This document shows positions 20,296 to 32,669 of a DNA stretch of 64,000 bases, in pieces. The notes under the pieces were generated by a model. The model was not told the origin of the DNA. It saw nothing but the letters and a program-made list of their open reading frames with translations, and ran no database searches. Made by a program: the position numbers and the translations under genes. Source of the stretch: Thereva unica (lineage: Eukaryota; Arthropoda; Insecta; Diptera; Therevidae); assembly GCA_949987705.1 (NCBI GenBank), contig OX465281.1:192745112-192809111 (forward strand), in the 5' to 3' direction. Position 1 is the first letter of the stretch. Each line of letters opens with the position of its first letter.

Positions 20296-21039
20296 ATGAA
20301 GACAACGTTTCTTGTTTGTGCAGTCAGTATTTGCATAGTTGGAGTCTACTGTCAATCCGAGGCATTAAAGAACGATCTACAGGAGTTTGTTCCACTTATA
20401 CCAAAGGAGAAACTTGGTGTTATTGCAGCCATACACTATGTGTTCGATCGGAAATTTAGAAAGGCTATTACGTTTGTCAGAGGAAATGGGTTTTCACCTG
20501 TTTGGGATAAAACGATGCGGAATAGAGAATTCCGTGATATTGTTGACTATTTAAATAGTGCTGGTCTTGATACTCCTAATATTCTTGACAATATCGCATC
20601 GAAGTTAAATCTGTCGTACTATCCAAGAAAAATTAATGCTGGTAAGTAAAATAGGTGAAAACATTTTGAAAAATGCTATATTTACATATGCAGGACAATG
20701 TGGAGCTCCAAGAACATTGATGACTTTCACTGATGAAGCTATTGCTGCTCTTCCACGGGAGCGTTTTTCCAACTTAATTAAAAGTAAACTTCAGACAAGC
20801 CGAGACTTTAAGACATTGTATCTTGCTCTTGTTGATAAGGAATTTGATAAACGCTTGAATCGCTTCTATGTAAGTTGATTGATATCATTTGGAAGTGGAA
20901 GAACTTTTAAATAAAGCATTTTTTCTCTTTGTAGACCTCAGCTGATATGGCTTCGAGTTTTAAAACATTATCCTCTAATCATATTAACCTGCAGCAATTG
21001 ATTACTTCTTTAAAAACAGTATTGGAATGGGGAAAGTAG
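20296..21039 (+). CDS. Secreted G12 / insect allergen-related-repeat protein, 3 exons
   Basis: Exons 20296-20641, 20694-20869 and 20935-21039 join in phase to a 208-residue protein. Introns of 52 and 65 bp have GTAAGT donors and CAG/TAG acceptors. Residues 1 to about 19 form a signal peptide (hydrophobic LVCAVSICIVGVYC). The rest is one helical insect-allergen-related repeat (Ins_allergen_rp family: LQEFVPLIP, then F..AL..., two half-repeats), as in dipteran midgut protein G12 and nitrile-specifier relatives. Family proteins are secreted into the gut and bind lipids; the function here is inferred from the family. No breaks, complete promoter and poly(A) signal: the only convincing ordinary host gene in the window. 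Confidence 0.85.
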
Positions 21040-21156
21040 CATTTTTGTTTGATTTTGTTTTGAGAAACATTTTGTAATATACTGGCAGAGCCGTTGATCA
21101 TTGGCACCGGCAGCAAAAAATTATTTGAAGAAATACAACTTTGTTATAATTGGCTA

Positions 21157-21162
21157 AATAAA
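21157..21162 (+). terminator. Poly(A) signal of the G12 gene
   Basis: AATAAA about 120 bases after the TAG stop, followed by an AT-rich, T-containing stretch. Consistent with 3' end formation. Confidence 0.55.
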
Positions 21163-21249
21163 CTTAATTGAATCTAGCAGAAATTTCATTAATAAAAACT
21201 AAAATTGGGATCGTCAAATCATCATTTAGAATCCAGTAAAAAAAATAAG

Positions 21250-21540
21250 AACTAGTTGGGATGTGGGTTTTACCCCTTCAGTCCATACGATCAACTGACT
21301 GAGCCGCTGATAAACTGGGAAGAGAATGACTTCATTTGGAAATTCCAAAGCTTTCCGGAGATATTAGCAAAACTAATCACGGTAAAGTACTTGACAGACT
21401 TGACCAAAAAGATCAAAGATCCGGGATGAACCGAATTTCCTGAAACTGTAGCAAGTGGAAAACCATTTCTCGTCAAAAAAGTGTTGATCTAAGGTTTGTT
21501 AAATTCGTGGTGTTTGTAAAGGGTACCACAATTTGATTCT
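21250..21540. repeat. Dispersed repeat, uninterrupted copy
   Basis: Shares long blocks (CTTGACCAAAAAGA, ATCCGGGATGAACCG, TTTCCTGAAACTGTAG, GTTTGTAAAGGGT) with 62810-63090, and CCCTTC-GTCCA-ACGATCAACT with 61700-61740. No coding capacity. In the right-hand locus the same repeat is split by an LTR-like unit. Confidence 0.75.
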
Positions 21541-21604
21541 GTCTTTAAGTCCTTTGCGTAGGTTCTCTAGTCTCCACTGAAACCACTTTATTAAAAATCC
21601 CTGG

Positions 21605-21975
21605 ATAAAGGGTACTGCCCTACTCAATGGATGAATTCGTTCATAATTCTTATTCACAAAAGCGGTATAGCAAAAACGAAATATCGAATTATAGACCAGT
21701 TGCGAAGTTGTGTGTTATACTGAAACTTTTTGAATCAATTATCTATTCTGCAATCGTTCCTATCTGCAGGAGGCTAGTCTCAACGAATCAACATGGTTTT
21801 TTTGCAGCTCGTTCCACTGCCACTAACCAAACTTCTTGAGTTCACTTCTCATGCTGTCGAGGGCTTCGTTTCTGGTTGTCAAATTGATTGTGTTTACACT
21901 GATTTTTGTAAGGCATTTGCCAAGCTCTCCCACTCCATTATAATTCTCAAATTAAGAATTAGTCCAGTCAAATAA
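21605..21975 (+). pseudogene. Jockey-type reverse transcriptase fragment
   Basis: Translations in shifting + frames give FIPIHKSG-like (about 21640), ISNYRPVAKLCVILKLFESII, STNQHGFFAARSTATN, LEFTSHAVEGFVSGCQ and VYTDFCKAFAKLSHS. These are the RT entry and motif A of jockey LINEs (SNYRPI, QHGF...RST.TNL, DF.KAFD). Frameshifts are present, and the D of AFD reads A. It is truncated on both sides. Confidence 0.75.
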
Positions 21976-22757
21976 GGCAAAAAAAGGGGTCAACCTCGGA
22001 ATTTGAGGTAATAAGCTGAAAATTGGCATGAAGCTTTGTTTTGGCATTTTACATGATGTGTCAAAAGTCACATATAATCTCGTGTCCGCGTCTTGAGATA
22101 TTAGAGGTCAAAGGTCACAAAAATCAGTTTTTCGCAAATATCTCGTAAATTATCGGCTTTACGCAAATTTTGGTTGAGTAAACTTTGTTCATTAGACAAA
22201 TCTGCATAAAACTGTCTTGTACAGAATTTACGTAGAATCAATAGTTTTCGAGATATGGGGCTGAGAAAACTCGAGCATCGCGCTGCATTCTTTTCCTCAC
22301 CACCTTGGAAGTAGAACTCAAGCAGCCTTTTTGCATGGTATCCCCAGTAGGCCTAGTCCATAGGTTACAGGTTATGAAATAATTTTATTGATTATCTCTC
22401 TAACTCTTCTATTTCCACTTCTTTCTTATTGCCATCTTCATCTGTAATCATCTCAGAAGAGAATAATGAAAGGTGGTCGGCGTTATCATCGTTCCACTCA
22501 GGGATAATGGGTGTATCCTCGGACATTGAATTGAGACACGACGGGTCCCGACAAGAGCCATACGCTACGGAACATAAGATATAAATAATTATAATATACC
22601 TAAAGTATGTCACTTCGTTACTTTTCAATTACATGAAAAAATAAAGACGCGGACACGAGATTATATGAGACTTTTGACACATCATTTAGAAAGCCAAAAC
22701 AAAGGTTCATGCCAATTTTCAGCTTATTACCTCTCATTCCGAGGTCAAACTGTAATT
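21966..22757. mobile_element. Non-autonomous element with ~115-bp terminal inverted repeats
   Basis: The segment 21966-22090 recurs inverted at about 22645-22757 with shared blocks such as AATAAGCTGAAAATTGGCAT, GATGTGTCAAAAGT and ATAATCTCGTGTCCGCGTCT. The left end reads AGTCCAGTCAAATAAG. It encloses a minus-strand remnant of a CXC-type C-terminus (22392-22600). Confidence 0.75.
22392..22600 (-). pseudogene. CXC-type C-terminal remnant with acidic tail
   Basis: The frame reads LCSVAYGSCRDPSCLNS, then an acidic tail ending in EVEIEELER. The cysteine pattern lines up with FCSPVCTNCQGQSCSN at the end of the XPG/CXC gene (24275-24613), with one Cys changed to Tyr. It looks like the last coding segment of a related element kept inside a deleted derivative. 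The upstream hydrophobic stretch in this frame has no support. Confidence 0.5.
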
Positions 22758-22759
22758 TG

Positions 22760-24270
22760 ACAAGTAAATGCAGAAAAGTGAAATTGTTAAGTTAAGCTGT
22801 CTCAAGAGGAAGGATTACTGTTTTCTTCACGGAGCAAATTTTGCAATCGATTTTTCAAATACTTCCGGATATTCTATTATGCTGAAAGTTTGCATACAGC
22901 TTTAGTACAGATGACAATGCAATATGGTATACTCAATACACCTATATATCCATGGCGGCCGTCTCAGGAGGGCGAATTGAAATATTCTTCACAACCCCTT
23001 CGACATGGGTATCAAATGAAAGATGATAATAGTCCAGTCAAATTAGAGGTTTGACTGGAAGATAATTCGGAAGTTGCTGAAAATTTGAACAGCCCTTCAA
23101 AACATTATTATACATAAGCTGTATAAATTGGACGACTGCAAATATATGCTAAACCGTACGTCTTATCAGAAAATTGTGTTTACAACGCTTGTAGATTAGG
23201 CGATTATCTACAAAAAAATATATTAAACATTTATCGTAGGAATTGCAATTTTTGAGATATTGTCGTTTTAATAAGTTAAAATATTCATATTCTATCATTC
23301 CCGACTTGTAAAGGTAATCAGAAGTTTAATAAATCCTTTGTTGGAGTACGCGGCAAATATTTTCAGGGGTGATTCATGGATGTCTTTGGAGAATAAAATT
23401 GTTCTACAGAGGGCGGCTATCTCCACTATCGACCAAGATACAGGGTGATTAGAGAAATTTGAATAACTCCTAAAGTAATTATCATAAAGTAGCCTAATTA
23501 GGCTCATCTTTTAGGTTTTGTGTATTCTTTTATTTGGTATAAAGCACAGTAACCTGAGTGACTCCGTTCAAAAAATATGTAGGTTCAAACCAATGCTTTG
23601 CATCTAGACCTGGCAGATTTCTCCGTTTTTCTCAGAAAATTCGTTACTAACAGTACATTTTTTTTGCTTTTCTGATGCATCACCTACAGTATTTCCGTAC
23701 ACAATAAGTGTTTATTTTGGGTAGTTTTTTAGGTAGTAGTAGTAGTTTTATCGTGAACAATTAAAAAGTCTCGTCTCGTCTCGTCTTTCAACTGCGGCAT
23801 AGTTCTAATACAGTTGAAAATTGCTGCAGACCATAAAAACAAAGGTCCCAAAAAAATCCGTGTTATGCAAAAAAAAAAAAAAATTATTCAATGTCAATGG
23901 TAAAAAAGAGTTTTTTGCAATTACCTCTACTACTAAGAATTACCATTCATGACTTATCGACATTTTAAAAATGTAATAAAAAGTCAAATTTTACACTCTT
24001 TTCCACACCATCTACGAGGTAGAGTACTTGGCGCATTTTTTTACGTGGTTTCCCCTGTAGGTATAATCCACGATATTTGGATAGAATAACTTTGATTATA
24101 ACATTTTCTATTGATGTTTGATAAATTGAGCTATGGTTAAATATATTTAAATTATTTTTCAAAAGCCATATGTTCTTCTTCGGTTTCTTCTTTCTTCCCT
24201 TTTACCTTTCTCTCTTGCTGCTTGATTGCTATTGATTACTCCAAGAAAATAGTATATTAGAATGAGACAT
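22760..24270. other. Repeat-rich spacer, no gene
   Basis: Contains a copy of the GGGTATCAAATGAAAG repeat (about 23010) found inverted near 31880 and 63835, and at 23031 an isolated AGTCCAGTCAAAT end-like motif. A short CTCGT tandem lies at about 23780 and A-runs at about 23868. No coding feature was recognised. Confidence 0.5.
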
Positions 24271-24274
24271 CACG

Positions 24275-27200
24275 TCATTCTTCATCATCATCTGAATGTG
24301 AGTCCACATTGGAACAAGACTGGCCTTGGCAATTAGTACATACTGGTGAACAAAATAACCGGTCCTTTTTACAGCCACAATTATAATTGCAGCCTTCCTT
24401 ACAATTACAAAAAATAGTTTTGAGAAGTTTTTCTGGAGCAGGCGGAAGTAAAGTCGGAATTGGCTCCAAGCTGTTATCTTTGAATACCCATCCCCAGTCT
24501 TCAGGGCACACTTGCACTTGATAGTAGACACGAAACAAATGTTGATAAGCAGCAGCAGATGTTGGAGGAATAGAGGATAACTGCACACTTTTATTGTTCC
24601 GCGTATTTTTCACAAAAGTTAAAATCTATACTTGTCGATAGAATCAATTTTTTTTGGAGCTCCATATATAGCAAGAAGAAAACGAATTCCGTTAGTGATG
24701 ACGATGTCTGAAGAACAGTCAATCTTCGTGAATACTTCAGCGCAATCAATTAAATCATCACGTTTTTCAAATAATTTAGATACTTTTGCTTTTCCTCTTT
24801 TGAAGAATGCTGACGTATTATCACAACCCGTTATTGCATGTAAAAACAAGATATGAGCTTGACATTTCGGATATGAAGTCAAACTTTGTGATGAATACAT
24901 TTATGTTCCTACTTGACCTTTTCCAGGCTTTAAAAAATATATCATCTTATCAGTAGGGGTTCGTGCAGTCAGTATTATTAACAAGTCCACATCTTCACCT
25001 ACAACTATAGTTGTATTTAACTGTTCTAAAGCTGTTTCAATTATGAGGATGTCAGCGTCATTGTCAGCTTGTTTCGCACAAATACCAGCAGCTGTTAACT
25101 TTCCACACAGCATTGAAATGAAACGCGACTTGTTATATGAGTATTAGCCAGAAATTGTTGTTGGTTTGTTGGAACAGTCATACATTGGTCAAAAAGGACA
25201 TCAGGAGTTGTCGATGTTTTAGTTCCCCGACGACGTTGCTCAGCGGCTTTGGTACTCTTCCTGTAATCAGTATAACCATCGAATACTACAATAACATTGC
25301 GACCGAAATGTCTATGTAGATAATCAACGTATTTCTCCAAAATAACATCGAATGTTTCTTCTCGATCCCACAAAACATAGTGTAAAAAATATCCTCCATC
25401 GATGACATACGTATTTGTATTATCAATTTCAACACATTGAAAGAAATCATAAATGGCTGATTTTTGTGTTTTGCGCATTCCAATTGCATCGAAGAGGGAT
25501 AATGGGTAAGGAGCTAATTCATATTCGAAGAATTTTTCAAGTTCACCTTCTAAGGTTTTTGTAATGCTCATGCGTTGAAATAATAATAGAGGATCTATAG
25601 GTACCTTTTCATCATGAAGTGTTATAGCGCTACTGATAGCTAAAAGAGAGAGTACTCTATCAGCACGCTTCAATTTAATATTATTAAAAGTCTGGCCGAT
25701 CATTCCAGTCATAGAAGCGATTCCTACTTCACGTGAATTATGACAATTTATGCTTTCATCACCGACGACTCCACTTGCAATGGACATTATCTTTTTAACT
25801 TCAGGGAAAGGATGATGTAATGAAAACCACTCAAGAAGTTTTTGAATGTGTCCAATATCTCTTTTTACCCGTGCATCACTTGCATCTATGTGCTGATCTG
25901 TTGTGTCCCTTTTAACATTAGCAAGATCCTCCAGCCCTTCACACACAGTATTCATTGCATGCATGCCACAAACCCATTTACTCATGACACTGTCTTGCGT
26001 ACTTCTTCCACGAGCAACACCTCCATCCGTTTTCATTGATTTCATCAGCGATTGCTCAATGATCATATCTGTCCAAGTTCCGCAACTTAATTTAGTAGAC
26101 CGTTTAACAGTGAAGAATCCTTGTTTAAATCTACTAAAAACTCCAGGTTCAATCAAATTTTCTAAATCCTGCATGTCCTGAAGATATAAATGGGCAGATT
26201 TAGCGTAAGGAAAATGTCCTGATGAGTGGAAATAAGGAAGCATTTCTTTAACACAATGCAAATGAGCTTGCCACTCTCCCATACGTTCAGCTCTTATAAA
26301 CTCCTTTGCAATCGATACCATATGAAAATATTGTGTCCATAGTTTTGCTGTAGGACCTCGTCCTTCAAATTGCTTCAATTTTTGATTGAACTCGTAAAGT
26401 AACGCTTCAGCCTTTTCGTTGCAATTTTCAATATCACTATACGAAATAGTGCTATTTATTACTTCATCAATAGTTTTTTGAAGATTTTCATCTACATATC
26501 ACTATCGATAGAGAGTTCTTTTGATACTATTGTTGCTAACGTGAGATGAAGTAATGTATGAGCTCTGACAGCTCTGGCGTAAGTAAGCATGTCCATTGAG
26601 CATTTTATCTAATGAATTAGGTGCAGAAATAGAAGACAGGACCTCTTTGATACCACTCCCTTGCATAATACAACCAATTGCTCCCAAAAACGACATAAGT
26701 AAATGAAAACCTCCAAGTCTTATTACAACTTTTGATAAGTCAGATCCTTGAGGTGCTGCAGATACGATTTCACGAGATTTTGCGTACAACGGTTGATCAA
26801 AAGTAATAAAGCATGCATCATGGCCATAACTTTTTGCATTTTCCAAAGCACATAGTAAAGTAGTATATATAGTATTGTAGTTACTCGCTGGTTGATGAAT
26901 AAATGGTAAGAATAAAAATTCGAGATATTGAAAATTCATATCATTACTTGATAAACGTTCAATATAACCGTTCCACCCTGGTAGTGACAAATTTTTCCAT
27001 TTCCCATACAGCCATACCATATCCGTTTTTCGGAGAAAAGAAACAGTTCTTTCACCATAAGAAAAATTATGTGCAATTATTTTGCTATATCCTACTACAC
27101 CATTATTTTGATACACTCGTATTGGCACACAAGCTTTTGCCGCGAGATCTTTTGCTGAAACAACTTCTTTTATTCGTGAAATAGGCTCTTCTGCTAAAAC

Positions 27201-27869
27201 TGAACTTTTAGGAGTAACGACTTGAATGATACCCATAATGTGGAGAGTGTTATGACCGTCTACATTTATATCAGCATTATCTGCTACATATTGCAAAAAT
27301 GTTCCGCTTTCTGGTGGTAAAATATGAGGCTGACCATGGAGAACTGCTGCAGCCTCATACATCATCGTATCATTATATGATGCACACAAACCAAAAGCCG
27401 AACAAATCTGTATGAGGCGTTTTGATGCGAATCGACAAAGGAAAAAAATTGAGAGACCCAATTGCAACCTCGAACAAAAAGATCTAGGACTAACAGCAGC
27501 CATAATACAGTGGCTGACAGTCGAACATACTAATTTTAAATGTTCCAGTTTGTGTACTTTATTTTTTAAAATTACTTGCTCCAAAAAATAAGTAAGTGAC
27601 TCTGGAATGTCGCTGTTGATATTGTCAAACATTTGACTAGGAGGCGGGTAATTTGTAGTGTCGCACACTGCAGATTGGATATCTTCTCGAAGGATCGCTG
27701 CTGCAGTCTCCAGTATCCTAAATCGTTCTTCTTTTACATTTTGTTTTTTGTTATCGTACGAAGCTTGCTTCAGTACATCGTACTGACTATCGAGAAAACA
27801 GAAAATTGTCAAGTCTCCATGCTTCTCAGTAATAAAAATACAATAGGTTATGTCGTTAGGACATGCCAT
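24275..27869 (-). pseudogene. XPG/FEN1-like nuclease plus CXC protein of unnamed multi-copy family (broken)
   Basis: Minus strand. Segment 27869-26502 carries TFDQPLY and RLGGFHLLMSFLG blocks. After a frameshift near 26590 and a stop near 26487, segment about 26470-25095 continues (PTAKLWTQYFHMV, MLPYFHSSGHFPYAKS, RGRSTQDSVMSKW, ELAPYPLSLFD). It then enters XPG/PIN-like motifs: VIDGGYFLHYVLW (about 25400) and VVFDGYTDYR (about 25280). After a shift near 25105 come QADNDADILI and VVGEDVDLLIIL (24901-25113), a stop at 24901, then AITGCDNTSAFF (about 24830). After a shift near 24615 the C-terminus has CNCKEGCNYNCGCKK followed by CxxxCxxC, a CXC/TSO1-like metal-binding region. The acidic spacing suggests a flap/structure-specific nuclease fold. 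Similar uncharacterised proteins are, as I recall, multi-copy in arthropods. Function and N-terminus unknown. Confidence 0.7.
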
Positions 27870-30350
27870 GTAGAATCAAATAAGCTATGTGACGTAATTC
27901 AAAATTTAATATGAATACCACCAGTAACATAATGGAAATTAATACGGTAAATTTTTTAAAGTAAAATGAAAGATAAAAGTTTTAGATAATTACGATTGAG
28001 ATTTAATTTATAAATGTTTTTATATGAAGAAAGCAGTTAAATACAATCAAAAGCCATCTAAACGCTTTTCAGTAAAAGAGTAGTGAGTAGAATACTCACG
28101 AGTGGAAATAGTAGAAATGATCAGAAAAGAGAAGCAGCTATTATTGAAATAAAAATCATATAAAATAAATTTAGCTTACTTCTTCATTTTAATTTTCAGG
28201 AATTTCAAAATTAAATCGATTGGTACATTATTAATAGATTTAGGTAACAATTTTCTGCATGTATCCGTCATAATATCATCAAGATGTTAAAAATTGATTG
28301 CAAAATGTCACATACAAGACTAAAAAGGAGAAAATAATTATTAGATAAAGAAACTTTTTAATATAGCACGTTTTTATAACGAACTAAAAAGTATAAAATA
28401 ATTGCTCCTAGCCCCATACAGATTTAGAACCTCAAACATATTCCTAACACCGTACAGATAGCCCTGAAAATTTGTGATTGTGAATTTGTAATAGCTATAA
28501 AAATATTTGTAAGATTTTAAACTAAAAAACGTGGGGCGCATATATTGATTGATTGATGTGAAAGATTTCTCAACCCAGCTACTCTTCACTCCTTACTATT
28601 GTCTATAGCATGAGCAAGAATTCAATCTTAAATCTACCGATAACTGAGTGAATTTCTATGTTGACTTAACTTCACTGGATTGAGTATAAACATCTTTCAA
28701 GTTCTACTTCTGCACTTTTTTCTTCTAGTTTAGCTCGTTTGTCCATTCAAGTTAATATAAACCATTTTCGCGAGCTAACAAAGTCAGGTGCAATAATTTG
28801 AGCTTCATAAAATCTCTGAAACAATTCCCTTCAAAACTTCTTAACTTCAACCTACCCCCCTCAAGAAATGGAGTGGTCAAGTAGCGAAATAAATAGTAAA
28901 ACAATATTCAGCTCATAACATTACTTTGTAAGCAACAGCCAAGGTATGTTCAAGTTGACGAAAATTGAGCTCCGTGAAATAAATCAAAAAAGTTACGACT
29001 GCTACAGAAGCGCTCACTATTTTAATATAAAAGCAAATAAACCGAAACAGCCAAGACCCAATGGAGACACATCTGTCGAGGAAGCTCTTTACTGGGTGGC
29101 GTTCATGCGGAAACACGATTTAAGGATATCGCATCGCATTTATTTCAAGTTTACAATATACTCGAGATGGGGCCAACGAATACCCCACTGAAACGTTCCC
29201 TTTATCTGGATCCCGAGTCTCCATTCAGCTTTCCTTATAATTGTGGGATTTGACTGGTAGCTCTGCTCTGCAACTATAGATTTGCCTCCATTTGTACTGA
29301 TCCCTTTCAGTGATTCCATCGCTTTCGTTTTAAAGAATAGAAAAGTTCAAGACGCCACCACCTTCGCCACCATACACAGTCACATTAAGGGGATGATTCG
29401 AAAAAGATGTTGAATTAGATAAATGCCACCCCATCAGATCCACGTATTCTGTTTTCACAATTCTCGCTGAGATTTCCACTGCGCTCGGAATTGTTATCAT
29501 ATCAACTCGGGGGTGTAGTGGAATGAACCTACTCGGTCTTTTATTTGATGACAGTAAAAACACCAGACAACGAACACTTAAGGAACCTTTAACACGTTCA
29601 TATAAGGACGTGGAGGGCCCAGGATGTGGGTGCGGAAGCCTTCTGCCGATGTCTAAATGCAATTGTTAACGACGGACTCCTCCAGCGCCGTCCCCGAGGT
29701 GTGGGTGCGATAAAGCCTCAAGACACACTTCTTAGCACATAATCTTCCTTCATTAGAGCTTATTAAACAAAAGCTGATGTTAACATAAATGAGAGCAAAA
29801 GTTTAAGGGAGCTGGCGCACTTGGGGGTGAGTTCAAGTGGAAGCAGTCGGGCGGAATCTGGCATTAAGCTAACTTCACAATAGCTTCGTACTTACTTTAG
29901 TAAATTAAAGGACAAGATGAAACAATTACTGATAAAACACCCGCAGTTAGTTCTTCGGTGTTGAGGAGTATTTTATTAAAAAGACTGAGGTGAGAAAAAA
30001 ACCCAAGTGCTTTTCTTCTTCTTTTTTTTTAACGTACTGCTGGGCTAAGGTTATTCGTTAATGGGAAATAATTGCGATTTTTATCTTTAGACCTCGCAAA
30101 TGGGATAACAGAGAGGAAATTGGTTTGGGGGTTTCAAAATGAACCAAGGTGAATTTAATCTTTTTAGAGGTTAGTTGTTGAGGCTGCAACCAGTCACAGG
30201 CGACAATTTTGAATTAGTTATCTGGAAAACTCTTATTTATACATAAAACTTTAAATTATTAAAATCATAAAGAGCTAAAGGTGGAGTGGGTTTTTTTCGA
30301 TTGGGTTTAGGAAAGTTCGGCTTTTAAACCATTTTCTGTTAAGTTTTTTA
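27870..30350. other. Low-information region, no gene recognised
   Basis: AT-rich DNA upstream of the XPG/CXC pseudogene. Frames such as 28946-29191 (+) and 29330-29662 (-) have no recognisable domain and probably arise by chance. No N-terminal zinc-finger part of the XPG/CXC family was found here. Confidence 0.4.
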
Positions 30351-32470
30351 TATAACACTAGCAAAAACCCGCGTGCCTTGACACGCCTACTCGAATTTTC
30401 ACAGATATCTCTTATTTACACTTATTAATTTCCACTTTAATTTAAAAAATCACAGATTGGGAAAAAAAAATAAAATTCAAAATTATCTCAATAAATTCAC
30501 GCTAAATCACCAAATCAATTAAAACAATTTTTTTTTCTATAACCAAGGTTAAACTGCTTCGTCACAAAATCACTTCGTTACGAAACAAAACTCGATCATT
30601 CAAAGCCTTCTTCAAGACTAAAGTGTTGAATGAAATACTCTAGCTTCCTTTAAAGTGTACCGTTACAATAATTGGCAGAACCTTGTTTTAAATATCCTAT
30701 TCATAGACTTCTTTTTAACCCATCATATAAAACAGGTACTCGTTTTTTTATTGCCATTCCTGGAAGGCCGAATTTTCGACCCAAAACAATACCTGAACAT
30801 TCACCTGTTTACCTAATTTCTCTTGTAGGATAATATGGCATGCGACTTTTGTATTTACATTGTTTGCGGTTTCCTTTTTTAATATTGTAAATTGTCTACT
30901 GAAATTGAGGTTTTGGAAGTTCCCTTTGCTATGCATACTTCTTTATTTCTATAAAATGGAATCCCAATTACGGCTCGCTAGTATATGTATATCAACAAAA
31001 TAATTTTTTTTTCGAGTGAAAAAGAAGCCAGAATCAGAAAGAATGCGTACCTATTATTACAATCAATAAAAATCCTTCATAGCGAGGAAAGTCAAAAAGT
31101 GGAAGTCATTTTTAAAAGAGTCGAAGTTTCAGAAGGAGTAGTATTTTCAAGGCCGATAATAAATATCGATGGCTGCCTTTCGAAAGCTTATTCTACTGTC
31201 GGATCAGACTGAAAAACCGAAGGCGATAATCGGGAAAAATATATCCCTGATAGAGTACAAACTTTTTATCATTGCTGTAGACCTGAAAGAGCCTATTTAA
31301 ATATCGATTGTTCCGTGAATGTTTCCTATAAAACGATCAGGATATTTTTTGGAATATCTAGATATTTAGATACAGGTCTGTCAAGTATACAATTCGAATG
31401 ATCACTTGCTTTCCTTCTCCTATAGGTTAGACTAAAAAGTAACCCGGTAGTCGGACACGATAGTCGGTACCGATAATCGTATCTGATAGTCGTATTCGCC
31501 TAAAATATGGCCGCAAAAGTATTAAATCTTTTTGTGAAATTCCCATTGCAATACATACAGCCAACAATTTTAAAAATGGGTTTTGAAATCACAGACAGAC
31601 ACTCCAATTTTAATTATATAGATAGATAGATAGATAGATAGAAGATCGATAACCATATGAAACAGAACTATATTTTTAAATCACAGACAGACACGCCATT
31701 TACATTTATATAGATAGGTAGATTTGAATGACGCCGCTCAGGTAATAGTATTCTACTTGTCATATCCTTTTGTTTGGTACCCATATCGAGTGAGTTGTAA
31801 AGAAAAGGTGAGTCCGGCATAATTGGTCGCCATTTTGAATTTATAATGACAAAAAATAGGTAATTGTACTCTAATTATCATCCCCTTTCATTTGATACCC
31901 ATGTCGGGGATCGGCGAGCCCAATTGCGAAATTCACCCGCCATCTTGGAACCGCCATCTTGATTTTTTTACAAAGTGGTCAGATTACATTGTCACCCGAA
32001 CTAAATATATGTGCAAAATTTGAAGTTGAACGGTTATATGGAAGTGGGTCAAAATCAAGTTTTAAGTTTTGTCTACATACATACATCCATACATACATAC
32101 AGATAGAGCTAATATACGGTGTATATAAATAGCCTAAAACATGCTCGCAAAAATACTGAATCTTCCAGTGAAAGTCCCATCCCGATCGGCCCAGCCGTTT
32201 CCGAGATTACCGCGGCCAAACAGACAGACATACAGACATACAGACAGACAAAAATTTTAAAAATAGTGGATTTTGTTTTAATTACATGTAAAAAACATAA
32301 TTATTTTGAAATTACAGACAGACACTCCAATTATATTTATATAGATTTGTATGTTGTAAGTATTGTCATGAGAAGTTCTAGAAGTTTGATAAAGATGGAG
32401 CTTGGATATATAGCGGTGGCAGCGCCGATGATAAAAGTGTCCTAAAGTGAAAGTTGTGATAAAATAGTCC
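30351..32470. repeat. Cluster of dispersed insect repeats and microsatellites
   Basis: Starts with ACCCGCGTGCCTTGACACGC (30370). Three copies of an ACAGACAGACAC..CCA-TT-ATATAGAT 3'-end motif lie at about 31591, 31684 and 32318. One segment has GATCGGCCCAGCCGTTTC followed by CAGACAGACATACAGACA (about 32170-32250). Microsatellites are TAGA repeats (31619-31641) and ACAT repeats (32070-32100). The part 31740-32060 is related to 63780-63990. No protein was recognised. Confidence 0.6.
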
Positions 32471-32669
32471 ATTATAGTGATGTTCTGCGAGTATAGGTGT
32501 TTTTATTTGACCCCTATCATTTTTATTATTACCGCAGTTTTATATTAAATTAATTTTTCATTAAAAACACAACTAACTTTTCGTTGCTACCTAAATAATC
32601 TTTCACAGTGTATATTGTCCGTGCCTAATAAAAATTAAAAAAAAAAATCATTTCCGATTATCACCCAAA

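Noticed and set aside
24229..24588. 119-codon frame overlapping the CXC end
   Set aside because: Alternative frame of the CXC-coding segment; the cysteine-patterned frame is the real one.
27633..27914. + strand frames at 26.9-27.9 kb
   Set aside because: Antisense shadows of the XPG/CXC coding segment.
28946..29191. Frames at 28.9-29.7 kb as host exons
   Set aside because: No domain, and overlapping frames on both strands are equally long.
29330..29662. 110-codon minus-strand frame
   Set aside because: Composition and lack of motifs suggest chance; no homologous copy in the window.
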